DNA of 64,000 nucleotides, from NCBI GenBank assembly GCA_910584345.1, contig CAJTZX010000008.1:1-64000 (forward strand), written 5' to 3'. Positions 41,540 through 49,994 of this stretch are shown one piece after another (positions within the stretch are counted from its first letter, which is position 1; every line of letters starts with the position of its first letter). The translations under genes and the position numbers were made by a program. The notes beneath the pieces were generated by a model. It made no database searches. It was not told where the DNA came from and saw only the letters and a program-made list of their open reading frames with translations. Origin of the DNA: an uncultured Eubacterium sp. (GTDB lineage Bacteria; Bacillota; Clostridia; Lachnospirales; Lachnospiraceae).

Positions 41540-42196
41540 ATGATTAAAGCAGTGATATTTGATATGGATGGTTTGATGATTGATACAGAAAAACTATTGG
41601 TCAAATACTGGTTAGAGGCGGCACATGACTATGGATATGATTTAAAAAGAGAACATATACTCGGTATACGAAGTCTGGCAGCGAAATATGCAATTCCGAA
41701 ACTCCAAGCTGAAATAGGAAAGGATTTTGACTATTATAAAGTAAGAACGCTACGTATACAATTGATGAACCAACATATAAATACATATGGTTTAGATGAA
41801 AAACCAGGACTTGGAGAGCTTCTCGACTATTTAAAAGAACATAAATATCTAACTGCAGTGGCAACGGCAACAGATCCGGAGCGAACAAAACAATATCTTG
41901 GTTCTTTAGATCGACTGAAATATTTTGATCAGATTGTTTGTGCGTCTATGGTTCAAAATGGTAAACCGGCTCCGGATATTTATTTAGAAGCTGCGGCTCG
42001 TCTGCATGTACATCCATCAGAATGTATGGCATTGGAAGATTCGCCGAATGGAATTTTATCAGCATATCGTGCGGGAATGTACCCTGTTATGATACCGGAC
42101 TTAAGTGAACCAGATGAGGATACGAAAAAATTACTGTATGGATGTACCGATCATTTATCTAAAGTGATAAAGTTATTAGAAAATTGTAAATTATAA
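41540..42196 (+). CDS. HAD-superfamily hydrolase (beta-phosphoglucomutase-like)
   Basis: A 218-aa HAD phosphatase or phosphomutase. Motif I FDMDGLMIDTE (nucleophile Asp8 and Asp10), motif II ATATD, motif III lysine in GKPAPDIYLEAA, motif IV ALEDSPNGILSAYRAG. A helical cap lies between motifs I and II. The substrate is probably a sugar phosphate. ATG 41540 has GATGGAGGA upstream. It is a single-gene unit and the exact reaction cannot be read from the sequence. Confidence 0.9.
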   Translation: MIKAVIFDMDGLMIDTEKLLVKYWLEAAHDYGYDLKREHILGIRSLAAKYAIPKLQAEIGKDFDYYKVRTLRIQLMNQHINTYGLDEKPGLGELLDYLKEHKYLTAVATATDPERTKQYLGSLDRLKYFDQIVCASMVQNGKPAPDIYLEAAARLHVHPSECMALEDSPNGILSAYRAGMYPVMIPDLSEPDEDTKKLLYGCTDHLSKVIKLLENCKL

Positions 42197-42286
42197 TTCT
42201 TGTGCAACGAATAGTGATAGGTATGCGTTATATTTAATAAGTAGAATCGGGAGTAGATCATAACTGGGAAAGAGAGGATTTTTACT

Positions 42287-43579
42287 ATGAAGAAACGCAT
42301 ACGGTTTATAGCTTTAATTTTGAGTGCTTTGACAATGGTAACTTTGGCATGTGGGTCAAGCGCAGATCAGATGCAAAATGGTAATTGGTCCAGAATTTAC
42401 GCTAAGGAATTAACAGAAGAAGTAGGCATATCTAAAAATTTGGATTATGGAAAGATTTCTTTGCAGCCATTGCGTCAGTTTTCATATGAATTATTGGAGA
42501 ATCATCTGGAAGAGTGTAATCCTGTATTTTCACCTCTTTCTGCATATGTAACATTATGTATGATTGCAAATGGAGCAGTAGGAGAAACAAAAGAAGAGCT
42601 TATGCAGGTTCTTGGAGAAGATGTGATGTGCCTTCCAGATCACATTATGAACAGTTTGCCGCAAAATAAAAAAGAATTTCAGCTTACCATAGCAAATTCT
42701 GTATGGATGAATGATTTGTTTATTGCAGAAAAAGATTGGCTTGGAACAGTAAAAAGTTTGTTTAAGGCCAGCGTATATCAGGCGGATATGGATGCGGATA
42801 CTACGAAAAATGATATTAATTTTTGGGTCAGAGAAAATACAAATCAGATGGTGCCGGAGCTTTTAGATGAGAAATTAGATCGTGATGTACAGATGGCATT
42901 GCTGAATGCCCTATATTTGAAAGCAGAATGGAAGAATAAATTTAAGGAAAGTTTGACTTCGACGGATGTTTTTCATTTAGATGATGGTTCTGAAAAAGAA
43001 GTATTGATGATGAATCAATTGTATTATGATTGTGAATATTTAGAAGATGATTCATCAATAGGAGTGGTTTTGCATTATGCAGATAGCCAATATGCATTTA
43101 TTGCAATAAAACCAAAGGAAGGGCGGACAATTCGGGAATGGTATGGTTCTTATTCAGCTGAGAAACTACATAGTTTAATTCAAAAAAGAGAAAAGAAAAA
43201 TCTGAATCTGAGGCTTGCAAAATTTTCTGCAAAATGTAAAAGTAATTTAAATAATAGTTTAGTAAAAATGGGAATCATTCGAATGTTCGATATGAATCAA
43301 GCAGATTTTTCAAAAATCGGAAAATCTAAAGAAGGAAACAATCTATATTTAAGCAAAATTTTACAAGAAGCAGTTTTAACAGTGACAGAAGATGGGACAG
43401 AAGCATCTGCAGCAACAATTGCTGAGATGTGTGACGGAGGAGGAATGATTGATGCAGAGTTGGTGGAGTTTGACAGTCCATTTTTCTATATGATTATGGA
43501 TATGAATAAGGAAATGCCTATATTTGTGGGAATTTTTGATGAGCCGGAAGATATAGAAGAAATGGAAGAGCCGAAGTAA
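42287..43579 (+). CDS. Secreted lipoprotein serpin (protease inhibitor)
   Basis: A 430-aa serpin. Residues 1-22 form a signal peptide ending TLAC, a lipobox-like site, so membrane anchoring outside the cell is likely. Serpin core features include NPVFSPLSAYVTLCMIANGA, TIANSVWMND, NALYLKAEWKNKF and FDSPFFYMIMD. The reactive-loop hinge VTEDGTEASAATIAEM is of the inhibitory type, with small residues at P14-P8. Counting from the hinge puts P1 near CDGGG, so P1 is probably Gly or Asp, which is unusual for trypsin-like targets. Gut bacterial serpins inhibit host or community proteases. Confidence 0.92.
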   Translation: MKKRIRFIALILSALTMVTLACGSSADQMQNGNWSRIYAKELTEEVGISKNLDYGKISLQPLRQFSYELLENHLEECNPVFSPLSAYVTLCMIANGAVGETKEELMQVLGEDVMCLPDHIMNSLPQNKKEFQLTIANSVWMNDLFIAEKDWLGTVKSLFKASVYQADMDADTTKNDINFWVRENTNQMVPELLDEKLDRDVQMALLNALYLKAEWKNKFKESLTSTDVFHLDDGSEKEVLMMNQLYYDCEYLEDDSSIGVVLHYADSQYAFIAIKPKEGRTIREWYGSYSAEKLHSLIQKREKKNLNLRLAKFSAKCKSNLNNSLVKMGIIRMFDMNQADFSKIGKSKEGNNLYLSKILQEAVLTVTEDGTEASAATIAEMCDGGGMIDAELVEFDSPFFYMIMDMNKEMPIFVGIFDEPEDIEEMEEPK

Positions 43580-43627
43580 AAGGAAATGATGGAGAACGAA
43601 AAATAAAGAAAATGGCGGGAAGAATGG

Positions 43628-44377
43628 ATGGAAACAAGAGAGATTTTAAAGAAAGTGCAGGATGGCATATTATCTATAGAAGATGCAGAGCAATATTTTC
43701 GTAGACAACCATATGATGAAATGGGTTATGCGAAGTTAGATACACATAGAAAGATACGTTCTGGTTTTGCAGAAGTGATATTTTGTAGTGGGAAAGCAGA
43801 TGAGCATTTGCTGCAGATTTTCGGAAGATTATATAAACAGGATGGAGAAGTATTTGGAACAAGAGCATCTTTGGAGCAATATGAATTTATTAAAAAAAAA
43901 TATCCTCAAACAACGTATGATTCAATTTCTCGAATTATAAAAATTGAAAAGGCTGATAAGGTGAGAAAAGGAAAAGTGGTTATTTGTACGGCAGGTACAG
44001 CCGACATCCCAGTGGCGGAAGAAGCTGCACAGACAGCAGAATATTTTGGTACGGCGGTAGAGCGCATTTATGATGTTGGTGTCAGCGGACTTCATCGTTT
44101 ATTGGTAAACATAGACATGATTCAAAGGGCAAATTGCGTGATTGCTGTAGCAGGTATGGAGGGGGCATTGGCGAGTGTGATTGGAGGATTGGTAGATAAG
44201 CCTGTGATTGCTGTGCCGACGTCGATTGGATATGGAGCTTCGATGCATGGTTTGTCCGCGCTGCTTACAATGATAAATTCCTGTGCAAATGGGATAGCAG
44301 TTGTAAATATAGATAATGGATATGGGGCCGGATACATGGCTACACAGATCAACCGGCTTGCTGAGCATATCGAATAA
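43628..44377 (+). CDS. larB: Nickel pincer cofactor biosynthesis protein LarB
   Basis: A 249-aa protein of the PurE-like family. The C-terminal part (about 115-249) has VVICTAGTADIPVAEEAAQ, YDVGVSGLHRLL, AGMEGALASVIGG and VPTSIGYGAS, the LarB signature. LarB carboxylates and hydrolyses nicotinic-acid adenine dinucleotide in making the nickel pincer cofactor of lactate racemase. No larA, larC or larE is in the window. The start is ATG 43628 with GGGAAG upstream, after the serpin gene. Confidence 0.92.
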   Translation: METREILKKVQDGILSIEDAEQYFRRQPYDEMGYAKLDTHRKIRSGFAEVIFCSGKADEHLLQIFGRLYKQDGEVFGTRASLEQYEFIKKKYPQTTYDSISRIIKIEKADKVRKGKVVICTAGTADIPVAEEAAQTAEYFGTAVERIYDVGVSGLHRLLVNIDMIQRANCVIAVAGMEGALASVIGGLVDKPVIAVPTSIGYGASMHGLSALLTMINSCANGIAVVNIDNGYGAGYMATQINRLAEHIE

Positions 44378-44410
44378 AAAAGAGTTCTGTTTACACAGAA
44401 CTCTTTTTTT
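44377..44410 (+). terminator. Terminator after larB
   Basis: aaaaaagagttctgt / acagaactcttttttt with a 4-nt loop. Confidence 0.93.
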
Positions 44411-44439
44411 AAATTGGAGGTAGGATGTATTAATAGAAA

Positions 44440-44461
44440 GTACTGTACTGACGTACAGTAC
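44440..44461. repeat. Palindrome next to tRNA-Ser
   Basis: gtactgta (44440-44447) and tacagtac (44454-44461) with a 6-nt loop. It lies seven bases beyond the 3' end of tRNA-Ser and may act as its terminator or 3' trailer structure. Confidence 0.55.
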
Positions 44462-44467
44462 ATCAAG

Positions 44468-44553
44468 CGGAGAGCATGGGATTCGAACCCACGGTGCTTA
44501 TTAGGCACACGGCTTTTCGAGAGCCGCACCTTAAACCGCTCGGACAACTCTCC
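44468..44553 (-). tRNA. tRNA-Ser (CGA)
   Basis: An 86-nt class II tRNA with a long variable arm. Acceptor ggagagt (plus 44547-44553) pairs with gctctcc (plus 44469-44475). The anticodon loop CTCGAAA gives CGA, which reads UCG. CCA is not encoded. Confidence 0.94.
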
Positions 44554-44657
44554 TTAAATAATAATTGAAAATTAATGCTGTATTAAGATTATACCATAAT
44601 TTTCCATAAATACAAGAAAAATTCCTAAATAGATTTCGATATTTTTCTTCAATATAA

Positions 44658-44686
44658 TTGACAAGCGTCAAAATTCATTGGATAAT
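44658..44686 (+). promoter_or_regulatory. OPT transporter promoter
   Basis: TTGACA (44658-44663), 17 bp, GATAAT (44681-44686), 37 bp before the start codon. Confidence 0.75.
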
Positions 44687-44722
44687 AGAAAAAGATCAAA
44701 AATTAAGGAGGGTTTATTTAAA

Positions 44723-46624
44723 ATGAACGAATCAAAAGAGTTTAAGCCGTATATACCAGCGGACAAGGTATTGCCCGAAATTACGCCGGTTTCGATTGTG
44801 CTTGGTATTTTGCTGGCCATACTGTTTGGCGGCGCCAATGCGTATTTAGGGCTGAGGGTAGGAATGACGGTGTCGGCATCTATTCCGGCAGCAGTTATCT
44901 CTATGGGTGTGATCCGAAAGATTTTACGACGTGACTCTATTTTGGAAAACAATATTGTGCAGACAATTGGTTCTGCCGGTGAATCTTTGGCTGCAGGAGC
45001 TATCTTTACACTTCCGGCTTTATTTATGTGGGCATCAGAAGGCGGTACAGAAACTCCTTCTCTGATCGAGATTGCGTTGATTGCATTTGTCGGAGGTGTG
45101 ATTGGTATTTTATTTATGATTCCATTGCGTACTGCTCTGATTGTACAAGAACATGGTACTCTTCCATATCCGGAAGGAAAAGCCTGTGCAGAAGTATTGA
45201 TGGCCGGAGAAGAAGGTGGAGAAAGCGCTTCTACCGTATTTTTAGGTCTTGGTATTTCAGCTGTTTACAAGTTTATTGCGGATGGTCTATGTATTTTCCC
45301 AAGTGAAGTTGATTTTGAGATTAAAAGTTATAAGGGTTCCGGAATCGGTATGGATGTACTTCCGGCGCTTCTTGGTGTTGGCTATATTTGTGGCGCAAAG
45401 GTGTCTTCTTATCTGTTAGCGGGCGGCACGCTTGGATGGTTTGTAATTATGCCGCTTATTGCTCTGTTTGGCGGAGATGCTGTCATTTATCCCGGTACGA
45501 AGGCGATCAGTGAACTTAATCCATCTGGATTATGGGATACTTATATCCGGTATATTGGAGCTGGAGCTGTTGCAGCAGGCGGTATTATGAGTCTGATTAA
45601 GTCTTTACCGTTGATTGTACGTACATTTCGTCAGGCAGTAAAGGGATTTGGTGCAAAAGCTGGAGTATCCAATCGTACAACACAGGATCTGCCAATGAAC
45701 TTTGTTTTTATTGGCATTGGAGTTATGGCTGTTTTTATGTGGCTGTGTCCGGCAATTCCGGTAAATCTGTTAGGAGCAATTATTATTATTATTTTTGGAT
45801 TCTTTTTTGCTACGGTATCTTCCCGTATGGTAGGACTTGTCGGTAGTTCTAATAATCCGGTATCTGGTATGGCAATTGCAACATTGCTTATTTCTACAAT
45901 GATTTTAAAAGCTACAGGAATGATTGGTATGACAGGTATGGTTACTGCAATAAGTATTGGCTCTATTATTTGTATTATTGCAGCTATTTCCGGAGACACT
46001 TCACAGGATTTGAAAACAGGGTTTTTAGTCGGCTCTACTCCAAAAAATCAGCAAATTGGCGAATTAATTGGTGTTGTTGCATCAGCAATTACAATTGGTG
46101 GTGTGTTATATCTGTTAAATGCGGCATGGCGTTATGGATCAGATCAGCTTCCGGCACCACAGGCAGTGTTGATGAAAATGGTTGTGGAAGGTGTTATGAA
46201 TGGAAATCTTCCTTGGGCGCTTGTATTTTCCGGTGTATTTATTGCTATTGTAGTAGAGATACTTGGAATTCCGGTACTTCCATTTGCCGTTGGACTGTAT
46301 TTGCCAATTCATCTAAGTACGCCAATGATTGTAGGTGGTCTGGTAAGGTTATATTTTGAGAAAAAACAAAATGAAACAGACAAAGAACGTAAAAGAAAAG
46401 TGGAAAATGGTGTTCTTTATTCTTCAGGTTTAATCGCAGGAGAAGGTCTTATTGGAATTATGCTTGCAGTATTTGCTATTATTAATATTGGAGATGAGTC
46501 CCTTGGAGATATCATTAATCTTTCAGAGAAAATTGATTTAGGCAACTGGGGTGGACTGGCATTCTTTGTAGTTTTGACTGCATCACTTTATTATTTTATT
46601 GTAAAGAAAAAGAAGAATAAATAA
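44723..46624 (+). CDS. OPT-family oligopeptide transporter
   Basis: A 633-aa polytopic membrane protein of the OPT family, with about 14-16 hydrophobic segments. Family stretches are GILLAILFGGANAYLGLRVG, GTLPYPEGKACAEVL, STMILKATGMIG and SGDTSQDLKTGFLVGSTP. OPT proteins take up small peptides by ion symport. ATG 44723 has AAGGAGGG ten bases upstream; an earlier TTG reading begins within the promoter and is not used. It is transcribed alone. Confidence 0.93.
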   Translation: MNESKEFKPYIPADKVLPEITPVSIVLGILLAILFGGANAYLGLRVGMTVSASIPAAVISMGVIRKILRRDSILENNIVQTIGSAGESLAAGAIFTLPALFMWASEGGTETPSLIEIALIAFVGGVIGILFMIPLRTALIVQEHGTLPYPEGKACAEVLMAGEEGGESASTVFLGLGISAVYKFIADGLCIFPSEVDFEIKSYKGSGIGMDVLPALLGVGYICGAKVSSYLLAGGTLGWFVIMPLIALFGGDAVIYPGTKAISELNPSGLWDTYIRYIGAGAVAAGGIMSLIKSLPLIVRTFRQAVKGFGAKAGVSNRTTQDLPMNFVFIGIGVMAVFMWLCPAIPVNLLGAIIIIIFGFFFATVSSRMVGLVGSSNNPVSGMAIATLLISTMILKATGMIGMTGMVTAISIGSIICIIAAISGDTSQDLKTGFLVGSTPKNQQIGELIGVVASAITIGGVLYLLNAAWRYGSDQLPAPQAVLMKMVVEGVMNGNLPWALVFSGVFIAIVVEILGIPVLPFAVGLYLPIHLSTPMIVGGLVRLYFEKKQNETDKERKRKVENGVLYSSGLIAGEGLIGIMLAVFAIINIGDESLGDIINLSEKIDLGNWGGLAFFVVLTASLYYFIVKKKKNK

Positions 46625-46699
46625 ATTTAAATATTATTTTATATAGGTATATATTGATTTCTGTTTTTATAAAATAAACGGTAATCAAAGAGAACTTTG

Positions 46700-46740
46700 C
46701 AACATCTGCTGAAATATCTTGAATCAGCAGATGTTGTATT
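46700..46740 (+). terminator. Terminator after the OPT gene
   Basis: A 13-bp perfect stem (caacatctgctga / tcagcagatgttg) with an 11-nt loop. The T-run is short. Confidence 0.7.
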
Positions 46741-46769
46741 ATAAATAATCTGAAAATAAGGAATTTAGA

Positions 46770-47120
46770 ATGGCAAAAAAGAAGAATGATAATTTTTTGG
46801 ACTATATTCCAAAAAGAAATAAATTATACGAGTGGGATTTGAATCAAAAAAATCATGTAGAAGTAGCGGTTTTGAATCGTGGAATGTATAATAGAATTGC
46901 GCAGCTGTTATTTCGTAAGCCAAAGATCAGCAAAATTGAATTGGACGAGCTTGGGAGTTTCATTTGGCAGGAAATGGATGGAGTAAAAACAATTTATGAG
47001 ATTGGAAATGCAGTAAAATCTAAATTTGGGAAAAAGGCGGAACCTTTGTACGAACGTTTATGTGAATATATTCGGATTCTTCACAATAACCGCTTTATTG
47101 TATATGAGAATAAAAAGTAG
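46770..47120 (+). CDS. PqqD-like protein
   Basis: A 116-aa protein whose C-terminal 65 residues match the PqqD fold: ELDELGSFIWQEMDGVKTIY, then a helical pair and a final RFIVYE. PqqD-type domains bind precursor peptides for radical-SAM maturases. The N-terminal 45 residues are basic and include NFLDYIPKRN. No radical-SAM gene, precursor peptide or exporter is nearby. It is followed by pepD after 39 bp. The assignment rests on motif resemblance. Confidence 0.7.
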   Translation: MAKKKNDNFLDYIPKRNKLYEWDLNQKNHVEVAVLNRGMYNRIAQLLFRKPKISKIELDELGSFIWQEMDGVKTIYEIGNAVKSKFGKKAEPLYERLCEYIRILHNNRFIVYENKK

Positions 47121-47159
47121 ATAATATAAAATATTATTTTATAGAAAGAAGGAAAAAAC

Positions 47160-48608
47160 ATGGGAGTATTATCTAATCTGGAACCAAAAGAAGTATTTTC
47201 GTATTTTGAAGAAATCAGTTCTATTCCGCGTGCATCTTATCATGAGGGTAAGATCAGTAATTATTGTGTTGCATTTGCGAAAAAACATAATCTGGAATGT
47301 ATACAGGATGAGCTGAAAAATATTATTATCATCAAAGAAGCTACATCAGGATATGAACAGGAAGAACCGATTATAATTCAAGGACATCTTGATATGGTAT
47401 GTGAAAAGACACCCGATTGTACTATAGATTTTGATACGGATGGCATTAAATTGCAAGTAGAAGGAGATTATATTACAGCCGATGGAACAACGCTGGGAGG
47501 CGATGATGGAATAGCGATTGCTTATGCATTGGCAATACTTGCGTCCGATACGATTGCGCATCCTAGGCTAGAAGTAATATTTACCGTATCAGAAGAAGTA
47601 GGGATGGAAGGAGCGTCAGGTATTGACGTATCTATGCTGAAAGGGCGCAGATTATTGAATCTGGATTCAGAAGAAGAAGGATTCCTGCTCGCAGGCTGTG
47701 CAGGCGGTGCAGGAATAAAATGTAGGCTTCCGGTACACTGTGTATCTACGCAAGGTTCTGTACTTGAAATAGAAGTCAGCGGATTAAATGGAGGTCATTC
47801 AGGAGTAGAAATTCATAAAGGCCGCGCCAATGCAAATATACTAATGGGACGTATTTTAATACAATTAGCAAAGCATGTAACGTATCATCTGGCATCCTTT
47901 GCAGGGGGAAGTAAAGATAATGCAATACCGAGAGGAAGCAAAGTAATCCTATGTCTTGCGGAGAAGGAAATTTCGAAGGTAAAGGAAGTCTTGGATGAAA
48001 TACAAAGAGATATTTCTAATGAATATGCTGTGACAGATAAAGATATTCGAATTTCGTTAAAACAGGAAGATGCGCCTTTACCGTTTAAAATGTTAGATAA
48101 AGATAGTACCCAAAAAGCAATTTTATTTTTAAATGCGATGCCAAATGGAATACAGACAATGAGCGCCGATGTAGAAGGATTAGTAGAGACATCTTTAAAT
48201 TTGGGTATTTTAGAGTTAAATTATGAGGAAATGCTTTTAAGTTATGCTGTAAGGAGCTCAGTTGGAAGTGCAAAGAAAGCTTTGTTGGAAAAGATAACTT
48301 ATTTGGCGGAAGCTCTTGGGGGCAGTGTAGAAATATCAGGTGATTATCCTGCGTGGGAATATAAGCGTAATTCTGCATTTCGAGAGAAAGTTGCATCTGT
48401 CTATGAAAAGATGTACAAAAAGCCGCCGATCATTCAAGCGATTCATGCAGGATTGGAATGTGGGTTGCTGGCAGGAAAGCTCCCAGGGTTAGATTGTATT
48501 TCGATAGGGCCGGATATGCAGGATGTGCATACAACAGAGGAAAAATTAAGCATATCTTCAACAAAACGTGTATGGGAGTTTATTTTGGAAGTGCTTAAGA
48601 CAAAGTAA
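47160..48608 (+). CDS. pepD: Aminoacyl-histidine dipeptidase PepD (M20)
   Basis: A 482-aa zinc metallopeptidase that splits dipeptides such as Xaa-His (carnosine type). M20 signatures: IQGHLDMVCEK (zinc His and Asp), GGDDGIAIAYAL (bridging Asp), SEEVGMEG (catalytic and zinc Glu), NLDSEEEG and a C-terminal IHAGLECG (zinc His region). A lid domain spans about 205-390. The start is ATG 47160 with AGAAGGA upstream. Cytoplasmic; the peptide transporter upstream could supply its substrates. Confidence 0.94.
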   Translation: MGVLSNLEPKEVFSYFEEISSIPRASYHEGKISNYCVAFAKKHNLECIQDELKNIIIIKEATSGYEQEEPIIIQGHLDMVCEKTPDCTIDFDTDGIKLQVEGDYITADGTTLGGDDGIAIAYALAILASDTIAHPRLEVIFTVSEEVGMEGASGIDVSMLKGRRLLNLDSEEEGFLLAGCAGGAGIKCRLPVHCVSTQGSVLEIEVSGLNGGHSGVEIHKGRANANILMGRILIQLAKHVTYHLASFAGGSKDNAIPRGSKVILCLAEKEISKVKEVLDEIQRDISNEYAVTDKDIRISLKQEDAPLPFKMLDKDSTQKAILFLNAMPNGIQTMSADVEGLVETSLNLGILELNYEEMLLSYAVRSSVGSAKKALLEKITYLAEALGGSVEISGDYPAWEYKRNSAFREKVASVYEKMYKKPPIIQAIHAGLECGLLAGKLPGLDCISIGPDMQDVHTTEEKLSISSTKRVWEFILEVLKTK

Positions 48609-48628
48609 AATTTTGGAATCCTTTTTTG

Positions 48629-48658
48629 TTGACAGTATAATGACTCATAATTTATAAT
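48629..48658 (+). promoter_or_regulatory. Promoter of the phosphofructokinase gene
   Basis: TTGACA (48629-48634), 18 bp, TATAAT (48653-48658), 51 bp before the start codon. Confidence 0.75.
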
Positions 48659-48709
48659 AGAAAGGACAAATCGTTTTACAATATCAGGAGAAAGAGAGGG
48701 TGCATCAAA

Positions 48710-49783
48710 ATGCTCAGAGTGGGTATGCTTACAAGCGGCGGCGACTGTCAGGCTTTGAATGCTGCAATGAGAGGCGTTGCAAAAGGATTAAGCTCAAATG
48801 TTGAAGATTTGGAGATTTATGGTTTTTTGGATGGGTATAAGGGACTGATATACGGAAATTATCGTCTGCTTTCGTCGTCAGATTTTTCGGGTATCCTGAC
48901 AAAAGGCGGAACTATTTTAGGTTCTTCCCGTCAGCCATTTAAGCTGATGCGTACGCCAGATGAAAACGGTCTGGACAAAGTAGAAGCTATGAAGCAGAAT
49001 TATTACAAATTAAATTTGGACTGCATCGTAATTCTTGGTGGTAATGGTACACAAAAGACAGCGAACCTGCTGCGTGAAGAAGGTTTAAATGTTATCCATT
49101 TACCAAAGACAATTGACAATGATATATTTGGAACAGATGTGACGTTTGGATTCCAAAGTGCTATTAATATCGCTACAGATGCTATTGACTGTATTCATAC
49201 AACTGCAGCATCTCACAACCGTGTATTTATTGTTGAGGTGATGGGACATAAAGTTGGATGGCTGACACTTTATGCAGGTCTGGCTGGCGGTGCTGATATT
49301 ATCCTTTTACCGGAAATACCGTATGACATAAAGAAAGTAGTAGCAGCGATTGAGCATCGTACAAAAGCCGGAAAAGGATTTACGATTCTTGCAGTTGCAG
49401 AAGGCGCTATTTCAAAAGATGACGCAAAATTAACGAAGAAAGAATATAAGAAGAAATTAGAAAAGTCACCATATCCTTCTGTATCTTATGAGATTGCAGC
49501 CAAAATCAGTGAAAAACTAGGCAGTGAAGTGCGTGTCACTGTTCCGGGACATACACAAAGGGGAGGCAGTCCGACTCCATATGATCGCGTGCTTTGTACC
49601 AGACTTGGTGCGGAAGGTGCAAAGGCAATCCTGGAAAAAGATTTTGGTCATATGATTGGTATGGTGAATAATGAAATAAGACGTGTTCCATTAGAGAATG
49701 TTGCCGGAAAATTAAAGACTGTTGATCCAAATGCACAGATCGTAAAAGAAGCAAAATTGACAGGTATTAGTTTTGGTGATTAA
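48710..49783 (+). CDS. 6-phosphofructokinase with atypical active-site motifs
   Basis: A 357-aa PFKA-family enzyme for the committed step of glycolysis. MLTSGGDCQALNAAMRG is the N-terminal phosphoryl-donor loop. The donor motif reads GGNGT (classical ATP type GGDGS, PPi type GGDD), so the Mg-binding Asp103 equivalent is Asn, while Gly104 is ATP-like. The second determinant is PKTIDND, whose Lys is the form seen in PPi-linked enzymes. The donor is therefore ambiguous. The chain is longer than B. subtilis Pfk (319 aa). The start is ATG 48710. Confidence 0.9.
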   Translation: MLRVGMLTSGGDCQALNAAMRGVAKGLSSNVEDLEIYGFLDGYKGLIYGNYRLLSSSDFSGILTKGGTILGSSRQPFKLMRTPDENGLDKVEAMKQNYYKLNLDCIVILGGNGTQKTANLLREEGLNVIHLPKTIDNDIFGTDVTFGFQSAINIATDAIDCIHTTAASHNRVFIVEVMGHKVGWLTLYAGLAGGADIILLPEIPYDIKKVVAAIEHRTKAGKGFTILAVAEGAISKDDAKLTKKEYKKKLEKSPYPSVSYEIAAKISEKLGSEVRVTVPGHTQRGGSPTPYDRVLCTRLGAEGAKAILEKDFGHMIGMVNNEIRRVPLENVAGKLKTVDPNAQIVKEAKLTGISFGD

Positions 49784-49818
49784 TGAAAAAAGTTATTGAA
49801 AATGATAGAAATTAAAAT

Positions 49819-49914
49819 CTGCTGTACGGCAGTTTCAGGTTATGTTGCAAAAGTATCTTCTAAGGATGATATTTAATATTTGAACATAACTAAAGACTCG
49901 TACAGCAGTTTTTC
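49819..49914 (+). terminator. Long two-part structured terminator after the PFK gene
   Basis: Outer stem ctgctgtacg / cgtacagcag (49819-49828 with 49899-49908) ends in TTTTT. An inner stem ggttatgtt / aacataact extends the rod. The whole is about 95 nt, much longer than a normal terminator. Confidence 0.75.
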
Positions 49915-49994
49915 TATTAATAGTATAAACAGCGAATATTTTTGAAATATTATATGTAAAAATAATAATAAAATATTAGGAGGTCAGAATCACT

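Noticed and set aside
44122..44547. A 141-codon minus-strand frame across tRNA-Ser and larB
   Set aside because: It includes the tRNA and lies antisense to a clear larB gene.
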